Source: an uncultured Collinsella sp. (GTDB taxonomy: Bacteria; Actinomycetota; Coriobacteriia; Coriobacteriales; Coriobacteriaceae). From it: DNA of 8,522 bases. Every line of letters begins with the position of its first letter. Within the stretch, counting starts at the first letter, position 1. Location of the stretch: NCBI GenBank assembly GCA_902482615.1, contig CABTAA010000060.1, positions 1-8,522 on the forward strand, read 5' to 3'. The notes below the pieces were generated by a model. The model had not been told where the DNA came from. It ran no database searches and saw nothing but the letters and a program-made list of their open reading frames with translations. The translations under genes were made by a program, and so were the position numbers. Shown in pieces: positions 1 to 6,610 of this stretch.

Positions 1-624
1 AATGCAGCCCTCGGCGCCCGCCGTAGCCGACACAAAACGCGGACCCAGGCCCTTCACCCATGCCAGACGCTCGCGAATCTCGTCCTCACTCGCGGCATCC
101 GCCGCACTAAAGAAAGCGAAATCGACGTAGGGCGCAAACTGCTCGTAGTACTCGTCGGTGGAGTCGTCCGAAAAGTCAAAAGAGACCGTGACGCCCGCAG
201 CCTTCAGCTTGGGCAGCTCGCGCTCGGTAAAGCAATAGTTGCCCGAATGAACCACATCGAACTGCTTCATGTACGAAAGGTCAAAGCGATCGAGGACATA
301 GCGCGCATCGCCACGGATACCGCCCTCGTTGGAGCCAAGGAAGACACGATCGCCGTCAACGACGGTCACGCGAGCCGCTCCGTTCTCGCCAATCATCTGC
401 TCGCACTTGTCAAGCTCGATACCCTCATCCTCGAGGCTTGCAATGACATGCTCGGCAGCGGCGTCATTGCCAAAAATGCCCATGTATGCGGAGCGTGCGG
501 CACCGCATTTCTTGGCATAAACGGCGAAGTTTACCGCGTTGCCGCCAGGATACATGGTGTGGATATGCTCGTAGCGATCGACGACGTTGTCGCCAAATCC
601 GAGCGCGTTAACGTTAAATGCCAT
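1..624 (-). CDS. frlD: FrlD-like PfkB-family fructosamine (fructoselysine) 6-kinase, C-terminus cut by window edge
   Basis: Cytoplasmic sugar kinase that, by family, phosphorylates the C6 hydroxyl of fructoselysine or a similar Amadori product to make the FrlB substrate. The first 208 residues are present; E. coli FrlD has about 261, so roughly 50 are missing, including the usual C-terminal DTxGAGD motif. Seen here: N-terminal strand with GFGDNVVD (residues 9-16), the PfkB substrate-site signature GGNAVNFAVYAKKCGA (27-42), DVVHSGNY (123-130), SFDFSD (148-153) and YVDFAFFSA (166-174). All of these resemble E. coli FrlD as I remember it (SGGNAVNVAVY, FDFSD, LDFAFASA). The ATG at 624 is preceded by AAGGGA at 633-638. 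The gene begins 14 bp after the frlB-like stop, so it is the last visible gene of the operon. A FraD-like fructose-asparagine kinase is the main alternative; the substrate is inferred from neighbours. Confidence 0.85.
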   Translation of the reverse strand, partial: MAFNVNALGFGDNVVDRYEHIHTMYPGGNAVNFAVYAKKCGAARSAYMGIFGNDAAAEHVIASLEDEGIELDKCEQMIGENGAARVTVVDGDRVFLGSNEGGIRGDARYVLDRFDLSYMKQFDVVHSGNYCFTERELPKLKAAGVTVSFDFSDDSTDEYYEQFAPYVDFAFFSAADAASEDEIRERLAWVKGLGPRFVSATAGAEGCI

Positions 625-638
625 GGCCTTTGTCCCTT

Positions 639-1607
639 CTAGTACTCGACAACACCCATATAGCGACGGAAATCGGGGTCGTGATCAAACACCTTGCCAC
701 GTGCAGCACGCAGCTCGCAGTTCATGGCGTAGAACAGCACCGGGTCCAGATAGGCACGGACGCTCGCCGGCACGGCTTCCATACCGTACTCCTTGGCATC
801 GAGCACCATCAGCGTATCGGTATGCGTCTTAAGGAACGCCAGGGCGCGCTCGTCCATAGCACGGCACTCGCTGGAGCCCATCTGCAGGAAGTAAAAAACG
901 CCATCCTGAGTAGCCTCGAAGGGGCCGTGGAAGTACTCGGCAGAGTGGATGTAGCTACAGTGCTGCCACTGCATCTCCATAAGAGAGCAGATAGCGAAAC
1001 CGTAGGTCTGGCTAAAGTTGGGACCGCTGCCCAGAATGTAGAAGAACTCGTGCTCCTGGCAAAGCTTGGCAAAGCGATCGCCCAGCTCGGCATTTACCTT
1101 CTCGCGTGCCGGGGGAAGAATCTTATCCATCTCGGCGATACCGGCATACATATCGGCAAGATCGGCGTAGCCCTCCTGCTGATCGAGCAGCTCGGCCGCA
1201 AGCGACAGCGAAATGCCAGCGGGGACCTCGGCCTGCGGCACGCCCTCGCCCCACGGGTAGACCCACGTGGTCCACTTGCCGGAGTCGATCTTGGATCCAG
1301 CGTTGTCGGTCTGGGCGATCACCGTAGCGCCGGCAGCAAGGGCAATCTCGCAGCCCTCGACGACCTCGGGGGTGTTGCCACTGTGGCTACAAGCGATGAC
1401 CAGGGACTTCTCGCCCAGACGACGCGGACGCATAATGTCGAATTCACGCGCGGTATAGATATACGAAGTAAAGGTGGTTGCCTCGCGCTGCAGAAGCTCA
1501 TGGGCCGGGATCAAATCGATCATGGAGCCACCGCAAGCAATCCAGTAGACGCTGTCGAACTTGCCCTTCTCGGCAATTGCCTCTTTGATCAGATCGTGTG
1601 CGTTCAT
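639..1607 (-). CDS. frlB: FrlB-like fructoselysine-6-phosphate deglycase (SIS-domain protein)
   Basis: Cytoplasmic enzyme that, by family, cleaves a 6-phospho-fructosamine to glucose 6-phosphate plus the free amino acid. It has 322 residues with two SIS-type sugar-phosphate isomerase halves: YWIACGGS (21-28) and SHSGNT (74-79) in the first, ILGSGPN (191-197) in the second. Glu211 (SLMEMQW) and His227 (EYFHGP) lie 16 residues apart, the same spacing as the catalytic Glu488/His504 of GlmS and Glu214/His230 reported for FraB. The C-terminus, DPDFRRYMGVVEY, closely resembles the NPDERRYYGGLVEY end that I recall for E. coli FrlB. The start is the ATG at 1607, with AAAGGA at 1615-1620; the frame stays open 23 codons upstream but has no good ribosome site there. 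It sits between the epimerase (61-bp gap) and the kinase (14-bp gap). Substrate specificity (lysine, asparagine or another amine) is not visible. Confidence 0.87.
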   Translation of the reverse strand: MNAHDLIKEAIAEKGKFDSVYWIACGGSMIDLIPAHELLQREATTFTSYIYTAREFDIMRPRRLGEKSLVIACSHSGNTPEVVEGCEIALAAGATVIAQTDNAGSKIDSGKWTTWVYPWGEGVPQAEVPAGISLSLAAELLDQQEGYADLADMYAGIAEMDKILPPAREKVNAELGDRFAKLCQEHEFFYILGSGPNFSQTYGFAICSLMEMQWQHCSYIHSAEYFHGPFEATQDGVFYFLQMGSSECRAMDERALAFLKTHTDTLMVLDAKEYGMEAVPASVRAYLDPVLFYAMNCELRAARGKVFDHDPDFRRYMGVVEY

Positions 1608-1668
1608 ATCCAGTTCCTTTCTTGTTTGGCCGCAATCAATGACGTTGGCTGCGTGGCCGATAGTTGTT

Positions 1669-2520
1669 TTAGTCAATCAGATATTTCTCGAATGCGGCCA
1701 TGTTCTTGGCATCTGCCGCCGCCGGGTCATCGTAGTAACGACCGTCCGTGATTTCCTGGCCCAGCATGCCGTCGAAACCATGGGCGTTGAGCGTGGCGAC
1801 AAAGGCGTCCATATCGTGCTTGCCATCGCCCCATACCAGATGGCCATACGGGTCACCGTCGATAAAGTGCATCTCGTGAATTGCCCCATCACCAAAGGCG
1901 GCAAACCAGTCCTCGAGCGTCTCGCCTGCAACGCCCATCGCGGTTGTATCAACCATGGGCTGTAAGTACGGGCTCGCGACCTCGTCAATCATGCGCTTCG
2001 CATCGGAAACCGTCGTCACAAGGTTGCTCTCCTCGGGACGCAGGCTTTCCATCGTGAGCACCAGACCGTGCTCGCCGGCATACTCCGCCAGAATGGACAA
2101 GTGCTCGCGGCTGCGCTTCCAGGCTTCCTCGCGGTCCTCGTCCCAGTCGCCCCAGCCCGAGTTGATGGACATGCGGTCGCACCCAAGCACCTCAGCAAGC
2201 TCAATGCCGTGCTTAAAGTACGCCAGGCTGCGCTGCTCATGCAGCGGTTTGCGTGCGCAATACTGCCAAGGATAGACAACATTCTCGGGGCACAGAGTAC
2301 GATACCTAAGCCCACGGTCTGCAGCCTTTTTCGCCAGGACCTCAGCCTCAAAGTAGCCCGTGTGGTCGAGCGTCACATGCGGCTCTGCGCACCACAGCTC
2401 AATGGACTCAAAGCCCAAGCGCTGCTGCACATCAAGGAAGTAATCGAGCGACCACATGATGTAGTGGATATTCATGCCCGCAATCTGTTCGCGGTGCAGC
2501 GTCGGTTTGGATTCAGACAT
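1669..2520 (-). CDS. frlC: FrlC-like fructosamine 3-epimerase (xylose isomerase-like TIM barrel)
   Basis: Predicted metal-dependent TIM-barrel epimerase of 283 residues. In E. coli, FrlC interconverts psicoselysine and fructoselysine, feeding the C3 epimer into the pathway. Seen: FESIELW (37-43) of an early barrel strand, and a likely metal tetrad Glu158 (TMESLRP), Asp191 (MVDTTAM), His218 (MHFID) and Glu256 (GQEI). The spacing of 33, 27 and 38 nearly matches that of D-tagatose 3-epimerase (Glu152, Asp185, His211, Glu246). The E-S-L-R-P-E-E-S-N stretch at 158-166 resembles EPLTPYESN of E. coli FrlC. The start is the ATG at 2520, with a perfect AAGGAGG at 2527-2533 and 6 bp spacing; it follows the amidohydrolase stop by 1 bp, so its ribosome site lies in that gene's last codons. 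Another ketose or hexose epimerase/isomerase is possible; the frl context decides the call. Confidence 0.75.
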   Translation of the reverse strand: MSESKPTLHREQIAGMNIHYIMWSLDYFLDVQQRLGFESIELWCAEPHVTLDHTGYFEAEVLAKKAADRGLRYRTLCPENVVYPWQYCARKPLHEQRSLAYFKHGIELAEVLGCDRMSINSGWGDWDEDREEAWKRSREHLSILAEYAGEHGLVLTMESLRPEESNLVTTVSDAKRMIDEVASPYLQPMVDTTAMGVAGETLEDWFAAFGDGAIHEMHFIDGDPYGHLVWGDGKHDMDAFVATLNAHGFDGMLGQEITDGRYYDDPAAADAKNMAAFEKYLID

Positions 2521-2521
2521 C

Positions 2522-4105
2522 TTATGCCTCCTTATTTCGATCGAACACGATTTGTCCATCCGACATCGTCATATCAACCGCAAGATCGCGTGCGTCGCGA
2601 TAATCGAGGTCGAACACATCCCGATCGAGCACGCAGATATCGGCAAGCTTGCCAACCTCAAGCGTACCCAGCTCGTCTTCGCGCATCAGATCGTACGCGC
2701 CCCCGGCAGTCCAAGCGCGCAAGAGCTCGACAAGCGTCAGCGTGTTGACCTCATTCACGGGCAGTCCGTCGGCGAAGAATCCGCCGCACGCGCTGTAGAT
2801 TGACTCGCCCAGGCTCGGAATCAGCAGCGGCAGATCCGTGCCACAGCACACTGTGCATCCGGAATCTTCCATGCCGCGGCGATTCCAGCTGTGCAAAAGT
2901 CGCGTCTCACCAATTTGTCGACGCATCATCGACAGGCAATCCTCGCGCCGGTCCAGCGTCAGAATCTGCGGATAGACCTCGCAAATTCCACCTAACTTGC
3001 CAAACTCGACAAGATCGGTCGGGTCAGAGTTCTCGAGATCGGTAATCGCATGGCGGCGAAGCATCCGTCCATGCTCGTCTCGAGGCAGCGAGGCATAGAG
3101 CGCCACGGTGCGACGAACGGCGCCATCGCCCTGGCAATGCAAGGAATATCGGAAGCCGTCAGCATCAATTGCACGCAGCTCGTTCTCAATCAGATCCCAC
3201 TCTGGCTCCTCGACGACCGTCTTGCCGGCAGCGCCCGCATCGGCCGAGTCCTCATAGGGGTCTATCATCTCGGCAAGCCCCACCCATACGCCGCGATCGG
3301 TCATACGGTTGAAGCCAGAAAAACGAACGAACGGTCCCCGGAAGCGCTCTCGCGCCTCGCGGGCATATGCCAGATTTGCACCGGCGCCCACCGGCTGCGA
3401 CATCATAGAGACGCGAACCGTCAGCTCACCAGATTCCTCACGGCGAGCCATTTCGTCGGCAAAGCCGTAGTAGTCATCAAACGCCATTTCCTTGATGGCG
3501 GTAACGCCACGCTCGTTAAGCATGCTCATGTAGTCCGAATACCCGGCACGCACCTCGGGCAGCGCGAGGAAATCGCTCATCATGCGCCAGTTCTTCTCGG
3601 CATAGCACGCCTGGGGCGTAAAGCCGTATCGCGCACTGGCGGCAGCATTGAGAACGCAGGTCTCCGCTCCCGGTGTAAAGCAGACGACAGGGATATCGCC
3701 AAAACAATCGTCAAACACAGCTGCCGTATTTGCGTTCTCGGCATCCGATGCCAACGTTTCGGGTAGGTTGTGGCCAAAAACCGCCGCGCAATCCGGATGA
3801 TCTTCTTTCCACGCACGCAAGAGCGACACAGCCTCTTTGGCATCAGCGATGCCGGACAGATCAGAACCCAACGTCCGCAGCGCCCAACCTGTATAGAAGG
3901 TATGCACATCGATCAGGCCAGGCATGACAGTGCGGTCGCCCAGGTCAACTACCTCGTCCGCCTGGGTCAAATACGAAGCTACCTCACACTTGGTGCCAAC
4001 AGCCTCAATTCGATTGCCACGGACCGCTACGAAACCTTCAAACGGCAGGTCCCCCGTACCGGTAAAGACGCTCTTAGACGTCAGGACCGTCAAACGATCA
4101 GACAT
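2522..4105 (-). CDS. Amidohydrolase family 3 (YtcJ/NfdA-like) protein with altered metal motif
   Basis: Protein of 527 residues with the layout of amidohydrolase family 3: an N-terminal beta-sandwich strand set (1-58), the entry to the metal barrel at MPGLIDVH (61-68), barrel residues His323 (SLHCQGDGAV), His352 (RRHAITD) and Asp424 (CGTDLPL), then the closing strand LEVGKLADICVLD (482-494). Family members hydrolyse C-N bonds, for example in N-substituted formamides. The usual HxH after PGxID is here H68-T69-F70, so one metal ligand is replaced by Phe. A GVTAIKEMAFDD stretch (200-211) could supply Lys205 or Glu206. There is no signal peptide, so it is cytoplasmic. The start is the ATG at 4105, not the GTG at 4114, because AGGTGG (4111-4116) gives good spacing. 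It lies 9 bp after the transporter and 1 bp before frlC. A role in releasing or trimming the imported amine conjugate is inference; the substrate is unknown. Confidence 0.8.
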   Translation of the reverse strand: MSDRLTVLTSKSVFTGTGDLPFEGFVAVRGNRIEAVGTKCEVASYLTQADEVVDLGDRTVMPGLIDVHTFYTGWALRTLGSDLSGIADAKEAVSLLRAWKEDHPDCAAVFGHNLPETLASDAENANTAAVFDDCFGDIPVVCFTPGAETCVLNAAASARYGFTPQACYAEKNWRMMSDFLALPEVRAGYSDYMSMLNERGVTAIKEMAFDDYYGFADEMARREESGELTVRVSMMSQPVGAGANLAYAREARERFRGPFVRFSGFNRMTDRGVWVGLAEMIDPYEDSADAGAAGKTVVEEPEWDLIENELRAIDADGFRYSLHCQGDGAVRRTVALYASLPRDEHGRMLRRHAITDLENSDPTDLVEFGKLGGICEVYPQILTLDRREDCLSMMRRQIGETRLLHSWNRRGMEDSGCTVCCGTDLPLLIPSLGESIYSACGGFFADGLPVNEVNTLTLVELLRAWTAGGAYDLMREDELGTLEVGKLADICVLDRDVFDLDYRDARDLAVDMTMSDGQIVFDRNKEA

Positions 4106-4114
4106 CACAACCAC

Positions 4115-5578
4115 CTACACCGGAAGCATGCCAGAGATTGCCGTTACAATCACGCCAAAGACGACCATGAAAATGAAGAACTTCCAAATGGTCTTCCACC
4201 ATTGGCCAAACGAAATCCTAGCCACGGCAAGACCGGCGACCGTCATGCCCGCCACGGGGCTGATGGTGTTGATGGTCTGGTTGGCAAACTGGAGCGCGGT
4301 GACGGCCGCCTCGGGATTGAGGCCCATGAGCTCGGTCAGGGGGCCCATAACGGGCATGGTGAGCGCCGCCAGGCCAGAACTCGAGGGAACCAGCAAAGAG
4401 AGCAGGCCAAGGACGATATACATAAACGTGGTGTAGACGGCGGCGGGTGCACCGGCGAGCGCGGTAGCGAGCGCCTGGAGGATGGTGTCGATGATCATGC
4501 CGCCCTCGGCGATGACCAGAATACCGCGAGCGATACCGATAACGATGGCAGCGTACGCAAAGTCGGCGAGACCCTTAACGAACTCCTCTGCGATTGTCTG
4601 CTGGTCAAGACCGCCCAGGATACCGGCAAGCAAGCCCATGCCAAGGAACACGGCGGAAATCTCATTCATGTACCAGCCCTGGGTAACAAGACCCCAGACG
4701 ATAATGCCCATACCGCAAGCAAAATCGATAAGCACGAGCTTCTGACGGATAGTGAACTCTTCCTCGATGGAGGCATCGGTCACGGAAAACTCAATACGCT
4801 TGAGCTTATCGTCCTCGTACACAATGGACGACTCGGGGTTTTTCTTGACGCGCATGGCGTAGCGCATGGCCCATGCGATACCGACGGCAGTGAAGATGAC
4901 CCAAGAAACGGCGCGCAGCCACAGTTGCGGATTACCCTCGATGCCAATGATGCCTTGGGCGATCAAAACATTAAACGGGTCGATGGTCGAAGCACAATAT
5001 CCCAGGTTAGGACCAAGGAAGCAGATGATGAATGCCGTCATCGAGTCATAACCGATACCCATCATGATGGGAATGAAGATGGCATAGAACGGCAGGGCTT
5101 CCTCAGACATACCAAACGTAGTGCCGCAAATGGACAGCAATGTCATCGTGATGGGAATGATGAGGATGTCCTTGTTCTTAAGCTTTTTAATCACACGGCT
5201 CATGCCGGCATTCAAAGCGTTGGTCTTGGTGATGATCGCGAACGATCCGCCAATCAATAAGACGAACGCAACGACGTCGGCAGCCTCTTGGATACCCTTG
5301 GTGGGCGCTTGCAGGACCGCGAAGATATCCTGACCCAGATTGATGGTCTCGCCGGTCTCGGAATCGGTGTAGTTCTTATCGACCTGTTCATAGGTTCCAG
5401 CAACGGCGACTTCACGCTCGCCCGCCGCTGTCGAAATCGTCTTGCGCTGATACTGACCAGAGGGAACGATCCAAGTCAGGACCGCAAAGACAACGATCAG
5501 CAAGAACATGATCGTATAGACATGCGGTAATTTGAACTTAAAACGTCTGTTTGTCTTCTTCGCCTTCGTATCTGACAT
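4115..5578 (-). CDS. YfcC/DcuC-family membrane transporter, probable uptake carrier of the operon
   Basis: Integral membrane carrier of 487 residues, about the usual YfcC length. Seen: the family's N-terminal block KLPHVYTIMF...TWIVPSGQY (16-43), a hydrophilic loop (about 44-98) and roughly 11-12 hydrophobic segments (near 21-39, 102-118, 138-156, 160-178, 181-199, 223-241, 281-299, 305-323, 340-358, 382-400, 440-455, 463-483). Conserved blocks include FGMSEEALPFY (155-165), TIDPFNVL (198-205), LVPSSSGLAAL (396-406) and NTISPVAG (437-444). COG1288/YfcC relatives are annotated as basic amino acid or C4-dicarboxylate carriers or antiporters. As the first gene of the frl-like operon it probably imports the Amadori compound, replacing the APC-type FrlA of E. 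coli. The ATG at 5578 is chosen because GGAGGT lies at 5583-5588; the frame stays open to 5773 but would run through the control region. Confidence 0.85.
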   Translation of the reverse strand: MSDTKAKKTNRRFKFKLPHVYTIMFLLIVVFAVLTWIVPSGQYQRKTISTAAGEREVAVAGTYEQVDKNYTDSETGETINLGQDIFAVLQAPTKGIQEAADVVAFVLLIGGSFAIITKTNALNAGMSRVIKKLKNKDILIIPITMTLLSICGTTFGMSEEALPFYAIFIPIMMGIGYDSMTAFIICFLGPNLGYCASTIDPFNVLIAQGIIGIEGNPQLWLRAVSWVIFTAVGIAWAMRYAMRVKKNPESSIVYEDDKLKRIEFSVTDASIEEEFTIRQKLVLIDFACGMGIIVWGLVTQGWYMNEISAVFLGMGLLAGILGGLDQQTIAEEFVKGLADFAYAAIVIGIARGILVIAEGGMIIDTILQALATALAGAPAAVYTTFMYIVLGLLSLLVPSSSGLAALTMPVMGPLTELMGLNPEAAVTALQFANQTINTISPVAGMTVAGLAVARISFGQWWKTIWKFFIFMVVFGVIVTAISGMLPV

Positions 5579-5582
5579 AGAT

Positions 5583-5588
5583 ACCTCC
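5583..5588 (-). promoter_or_regulatory. Shine-Dalgarno site fixing the transporter start
   Basis: GGAGGT on the minus strand, 4 bp before the ATG at 5578. It rules out the 65-codon upstream extension of this frame, which would cross the predicted promoter and operator. Confidence 0.8.
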
Positions 5589-5620
5589 AAAGAACTCGAG
5601 ACTGCATCGCATCTCGCTTC

Positions 5621-5643
5621 AACGTTTGCACAATGCAAACGTT
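5621..5643 (-). promoter_or_regulatory. Perfect 10-3-10 bp inverted repeat, probable operator of the transporter operon
   Basis: Arms AACGTTTGCA (5621-5630) and TGCAAACGTT (5634-5643) are perfect reverse complements around a 3-bp centre. It lies about 8 to 30 bp downstream of the predicted transcription start and 43 bp before the transporter ATG. A dimeric repressor bound here would block transcription; the neighbouring GntR/UTRA protein is the obvious candidate. No T-tract follows, so it is unlikely to be a terminator. It would also fold as an RNA hairpin in the 5' leader. Confidence 0.65.
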
Positions 5644-5657
5644 CTATGACGTCCCAT

Positions 5658-5686
5658 AGATTACCAGCAGCTTTTTCCTTCATCAA
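5658..5686 (-). promoter_or_regulatory. Predicted extended -10 promoter of the frl-like operon
   Basis: The minus strand reads TTGATG (-35, 5681-5686), a 17-bp spacer, then TAATCT (-10, 5658-5663) preceded by TGG, an extended -10 element. The -10 hexamer matches consensus weakly (3 of 6), but the spacing and TG element support it. Start of transcription would be near 5651, giving a leader of about 73 nt. Confidence 0.5.
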
Positions 5687-5746
5687 GATAATTTCAAACT
5701 GATTGCCGCAACGCGGTTGAACGGTTGCGTTTGCGCCGTGAACGGT

Positions 5747-5786
5747 ATGGAAACGCCCGGTGAGATGATCCACCGGGCGTTTCCAT
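5747..5786 (-). terminator. Rho-independent-type terminator after the GntR gene (symmetric, perhaps bidirectional)
   Basis: Perfect 16-bp inverted repeat (5747-5762 and 5771-5786) around an 8-bp loop, core ACGCCCGGTG / CACCGGGCGT, beginning 11 bp after the regulator stop codon. The T-run is short and inside the 3' arm (GTTTCC), so efficiency is uncertain. It separates the regulator transcript from the operon promoter. Confidence 0.78.
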
Positions 5787-5796
5787 TCGCAATGTC

Positions 5797-6540
5797 CTAA
5801 ATGTCAAAAACGTAGCGAGACCCAACGATCCGCTGACGACCGATGATAAACGGCCGCCGCTGCTCATCGAAAAAGAAGGCTTCCATATAAAACAAGGGTT
5901 CGCCAACGGGAACTGCCAACAGTCGAGCGACCTCGGGCGACGCGCACGCGATCTCGAGCGTGCACGGGTCGGTAAACGCGGGCGTGCGGCCCGTCCGGTT
6001 GCGCACGAACTCAAAAATGGATTGGTTAGATAGAGGTGCCGTTGATAGATAGGCGTTGTCCTCGTAAACATATATGTTGTTCTCGAGCATGACAGGGACT
6101 CCATCGGCAGTGCGCACGCGCTCAACGCAAATCAAGTCAGTTCCAACGGGAACACCAAAGAACTGTGCTTCGGTGGAATCCGCCGGCAGTATCTTTCTCG
6201 AAATGACGCACGCCCCCGGCTCCATTCCGTTAACGCGGCATGCGTCCGAAAAACTCTGGACGTCATCCTTCTGGCGAATCTTGCGCTTAAGCTTGGGGGC
6301 ATTGACAAACGTGCCTTTCCCCTGTCGCTTCGTTAGATAGCCCTGCTGGACAAGCTCCTCAATAGCGCGTCGCACGGTAACGCGGCCAACTTTATAGTTC
6401 TCAGCCAATTCGAATTCGTTGGGTATCCGCGCGCCCGCCTTGTAGGCACCGGAATTGATTTCGTTTTTAATGATATCGATAACCTGTTGGTACAGCGGTA
6501 TCGCTGCTTTACCGTCAGTTAGTCCTTCAGTCGGTGGCAT
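5797..6540 (-). CDS. GntR/HutC-family transcriptional regulator with UTRA domain (FrlR-like)
   Basis: Cytoplasmic DNA-binding regulator of 247 residues, the normal HutC-subfamily length. The N-terminal winged helix-turn-helix (about 14-80) shows the classic features PLYQQVIDIIKNEI (15-28), RIPNEFELAENYKVGRVTVR (38-57) and QGYLTKRQGKGTFV (66-79). Residues about 95-245 form a UTRA effector-binding domain (RTADGVPVMLENNIYV, 143-158; LFYMEAFFFDE, 216-226). UTRA domains usually bind phosphorylated sugars or related metabolites. E. coli FrlR is of the same type, so this protein probably represses the adjacent operon and is released by a pathway intermediate. It lies directly upstream of the transporter operon, separated by a terminator and its promoter/operator. 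The ATG at 6540 follows a GGGAGAGGG stretch (6544-6552). The target operon is inferred from position. Confidence 0.9.
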   Translation of the reverse strand: MPPTEGLTDGKAAIPLYQQVIDIIKNEINSGAYKAGARIPNEFELAENYKVGRVTVRRAIEELVQQGYLTKRQGKGTFVNAPKLKRKIRQKDDVQSFSDACRVNGMEPGACVISRKILPADSTEAQFFGVPVGTDLICVERVRTADGVPVMLENNIYVYEDNAYLSTAPLSNQSIFEFVRNRTGRTPAFTDPCTLEIACASPEVARLLAVPVGEPLFYMEAFFFDEQRRPFIIGRQRIVGSRYVFDI

Positions 6541-6566
6541 ATACCCTCTCCCAGCACAATTAAGTC

Positions 6567-6607
6567 AAAAGCGGGCTCAAGGGCATTCAACAAGCCCTTA
6601 AGCCCGC
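6567..6607 (-). terminator. Hairpin terminator (or leader attenuator) between the HAD gene and the GntR gene
   Basis: Arms 6571-6584 and 6594-6607 (GCGGGCTCAAGGGC against GCCCTTAAGCCCGC) pair over 14 positions with one mismatch around a 9-bp loop. On the minus strand they are followed by TTTTGACTT, as expected of an intrinsic terminator. It ends about 27 bp before the regulator start and lies 84 bp after the HAD stop, so it could end the HAD transcript or act in the regulator's own leader. Confidence 0.7.
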
Positions 6608-6610
6608 ATT

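Noticed and set aside
1608..1668. Possible hairpin in the 61-bp gap between the epimerase and deglycase genes
   Set aside because: GGCCGCA against TGCGTGGCC pairs only with a 2-base bulge and a long loop, with no T-run after it; too weak to call a terminator or processing site.
618..1751. Plus-strand open frame of 377 codons across the FrlB-like gene
   Set aside because: Antisense shadow of a gene with clear SIS motifs; no family features are seen in its translation.
2068..2748. Plus-strand open frame of 226 codons over the FrlC-like gene
   Set aside because: Antisense to a gene with a full metal tetrad; its C-terminal part is Arg-rich and disordered, typical of a shadow frame.
3770..5260. 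Long plus-strand open frame (496 codons) across the carrier and amidohydrolase genes
   Set aside because: It lies antisense to two well-supported genes, is low-complexity and rich in charged and polar residues, has no recognisable domain and no clear ribosome site. It reflects codon bias of the real genes.
5579..5773. N-terminal 65-residue extension of the carrier
   Set aside because: It would make the promoter and perfect inverted repeat coding, lacks a ribosome site, and the 487-residue form already begins at the normal YfcC N-terminus with GGAGGT in front.
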